Of a stretch of 6,133 nt of DNA, positions 5,417 through 6,133 are shown in pieces (the first letter of the stretch is position 1; each line of letters begins with the position of its first letter). This DNA is from CAYYSY01 sp964474355 (GTDB lineage Bacteria; Myxococcota_A; UBA9160; UBA4427). The stretch lies in contig CAYYSY010000202.1 in NCBI GenBank assembly GCA_964474355.1, forward strand, positions 1 through 6,133. Direction: 5' to 3'. Under the pieces are notes generated by a model. That model did no database searches and had not been told where the DNA came from. It saw nothing but the letters and a program-made list of their open reading frames with translations. A program made the translations under genes and the position numbers.

Positions 5417-6133
5417 ATGGATTCTGCACGACCGTTGCGCCCTTCCGAGTCGACCGAAGCCCATTGGCCCGCCCACGGCGCGCTTCCGACCCTGCCCGAA
5501 GTGTGCAGCGAGGTCGAAACCTGCTTCGATCGTCACGGCGCCCTCGGCGTACTCGTCATCGACGCGAGCTCCCTCGACTCGGTGGAGCGCAGCTACGGCG
5601 ACCGGGCCCGGCTCGAGGTGCTGCATGCGCTCGCGGCGCTGGTGCACGGCACCCGCGAGGACCGGCTCGAGTCCGACGATCTCGTGGTGCTCGGCGAGAT
5701 GGGCCGAAACGAGGTGATCGTGCTCTTCTTCCGGGAGCCGACGAGCGCCGCGTTCTATCGCACGGCCATGCCCGGCTTCGATCAGACCCTGCGCCGACGG
5801 CTCGAGGAGCGCGGCGGCAAGGACTTCTATCCGTATCTCCGCAGCGCGCCGCAGCTCTGGACCGGCTCTTCCGTCGGGATCCGCAACCCGCAGTACAGCG
5901 TGCCGACCCAGCTGCGCCTGCTCGTCGAAGAGGCTCGCGCCGACGCGGACCTGGCCCGCCGGCTCGCCGCACGCGAAGGCCGCCAGGAGCTCAGCGAGCT
6001 GATCCTCGACCACGGCATCTACTCGGTCTACGAGCCCATCGTCGACGTCGGGACGCGCACCGTCTTCGGCTACGAGGCGCTCGCGCGCGGCCCTCAGGGC
6101 TCGCCGTTCCACTCGCCCATGGCGCTCTTCGGC
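5417..6133 (+). CDS. EAL-domain cyclic-di-GMP phosphodiesterase-type protein with degenerate GGDEF-like domain (3' end outside window)
   Basis: The first 239 codons are visible, open to the window edge. Residues 28-165 resemble a GGDEF fold: the strand GVLVIDASSLDSVERSYG (44-61), then a helix, then LGEMGRNEVIVLFF (92-105), where GGDEF should sit but reads GRNEV. Diguanylate cyclase activity is therefore not expected. A helical connector (165-200) leads into an EAL domain whose opening strand YEPIVDVGTRTVFGYEALAR (205-224) holds the intact EAL triplet (220-222), whose Glu is a metal ligand in active phosphodiesterases. The remaining catalytic motifs lie beyond the edge, so activity cannot be judged. 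No signal peptide or membrane segment is visible in this part; it looks cytoplasmic. ATG at 5417 follows GAGGGG at 5408-5413, a usable though close ribosome site. The frame remains open upstream, so a longer form is possible, but that stretch has no recognisable domain. Confidence 0.85.
   Translation, partial: MDSARPLRPSESTEAHWPAHGALPTLPEVCSEVETCFDRHGALGVLVIDASSLDSVERSYGDRARLEVLHALAALVHGTREDRLESDDLVVLGEMGRNEVIVLFFREPTSAAFYRTAMPGFDQTLRRRLEERGGKDFYPYLRSAPQLWTGSSVGIRNPQYSVPTQLRLLVEEARADADLARRLAAREGRQELSELILDHGIYSVYEPIVDVGTRTVFGYEALARGPQGSPFHSPMALFG

Noticed and set aside
5262..5717. Plus-strand 151-codon frame starting in the divergent intergenic region
   Set aside because: It overlaps the EAL-gene start in another frame, is Arg/Ser/Pro-rich, and stops inside a clearly coding region.
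4988..6112. 374-codon minus-strand frame over the EAL gene and the start of the crotonase gene
   Set aside because: It is antisense to the EAL frame and out of frame with the crotonase; its two halves resemble shadows of these genes and no domain is recognisable.
1..6133. tRNA, rRNA, CRISPR array, insertion sequence or riboswitch
   Set aside because: No cloverleaf, direct-repeat array, transposase motif or terminal inverted repeats were seen on either strand by eye.

Overview
The window is GC-rich, with strong G/C preference at third codon positions. It encodes outer-envelope machinery (a TolC-family outer-membrane protein and a membrane-fusion protein), so the source is Gram-negative. The gene content and style (a PRK07509-like crotonase, and an EAL protein with a decayed GGDEF half) would fit a myxobacterial or other deltaproteobacterial-grade lineage. 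That placement is inference; there is no rRNA or other taxonomic marker here.

Layout. Positions 1-338 hold no intact gene. This stretch is less GC-rich and contains, on the minus strand, the 3' part of a DUF433-type antitoxin gene whose stop overlaps a possible start of a partner toxin running off the left edge. A second orphan open fragment lies upstream of it. Positions 339-4151 carry a minus-strand four-gene cluster, transcribed from right to left: VTC-domain polyphosphate-polymerase-like protein, then DUF4956 membrane protein (GTGA overlap), then HlyD-like periplasmic adaptor (75-nt gap), then TolC-family outer-membrane protein (7-nt gap). Positions 4152-4407 are intergenic, with an AT-rich inverted repeat and possible promoter for the cluster, plus GC-rich hairpins downstream of the next gene. 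Positions 4408-5247 (minus) encode an enoyl-CoA hydratase/isomerase-family protein. A 169-bp divergent intergenic region follows. From 5417 to the right edge (plus) runs the N-terminal 239 codons of a cyclic-di-GMP phosphodiesterase-type protein, with a degenerate GGDEF-like domain followed by the start of an EAL domain.

How the genes may work together. The VTC-DUF4956 pair is a recurring bacterial module. Here it is joined to an adaptor and an outer-membrane channel, with no ABC, RND or MFS pump in the cluster. The simplest reading is a trans-envelope pathway: a cytoplasmic polymerase makes an anionic polymer (polyphosphate or similar), DUF4956 handles it at the inner membrane, and HlyD/TolC carry it across the periplasm and outer membrane. 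This is a hypothesis from gene order and domain logic, and it is the most interesting content of the window. The crotonase and the EAL protein look like ordinary neighbours with separate roles.
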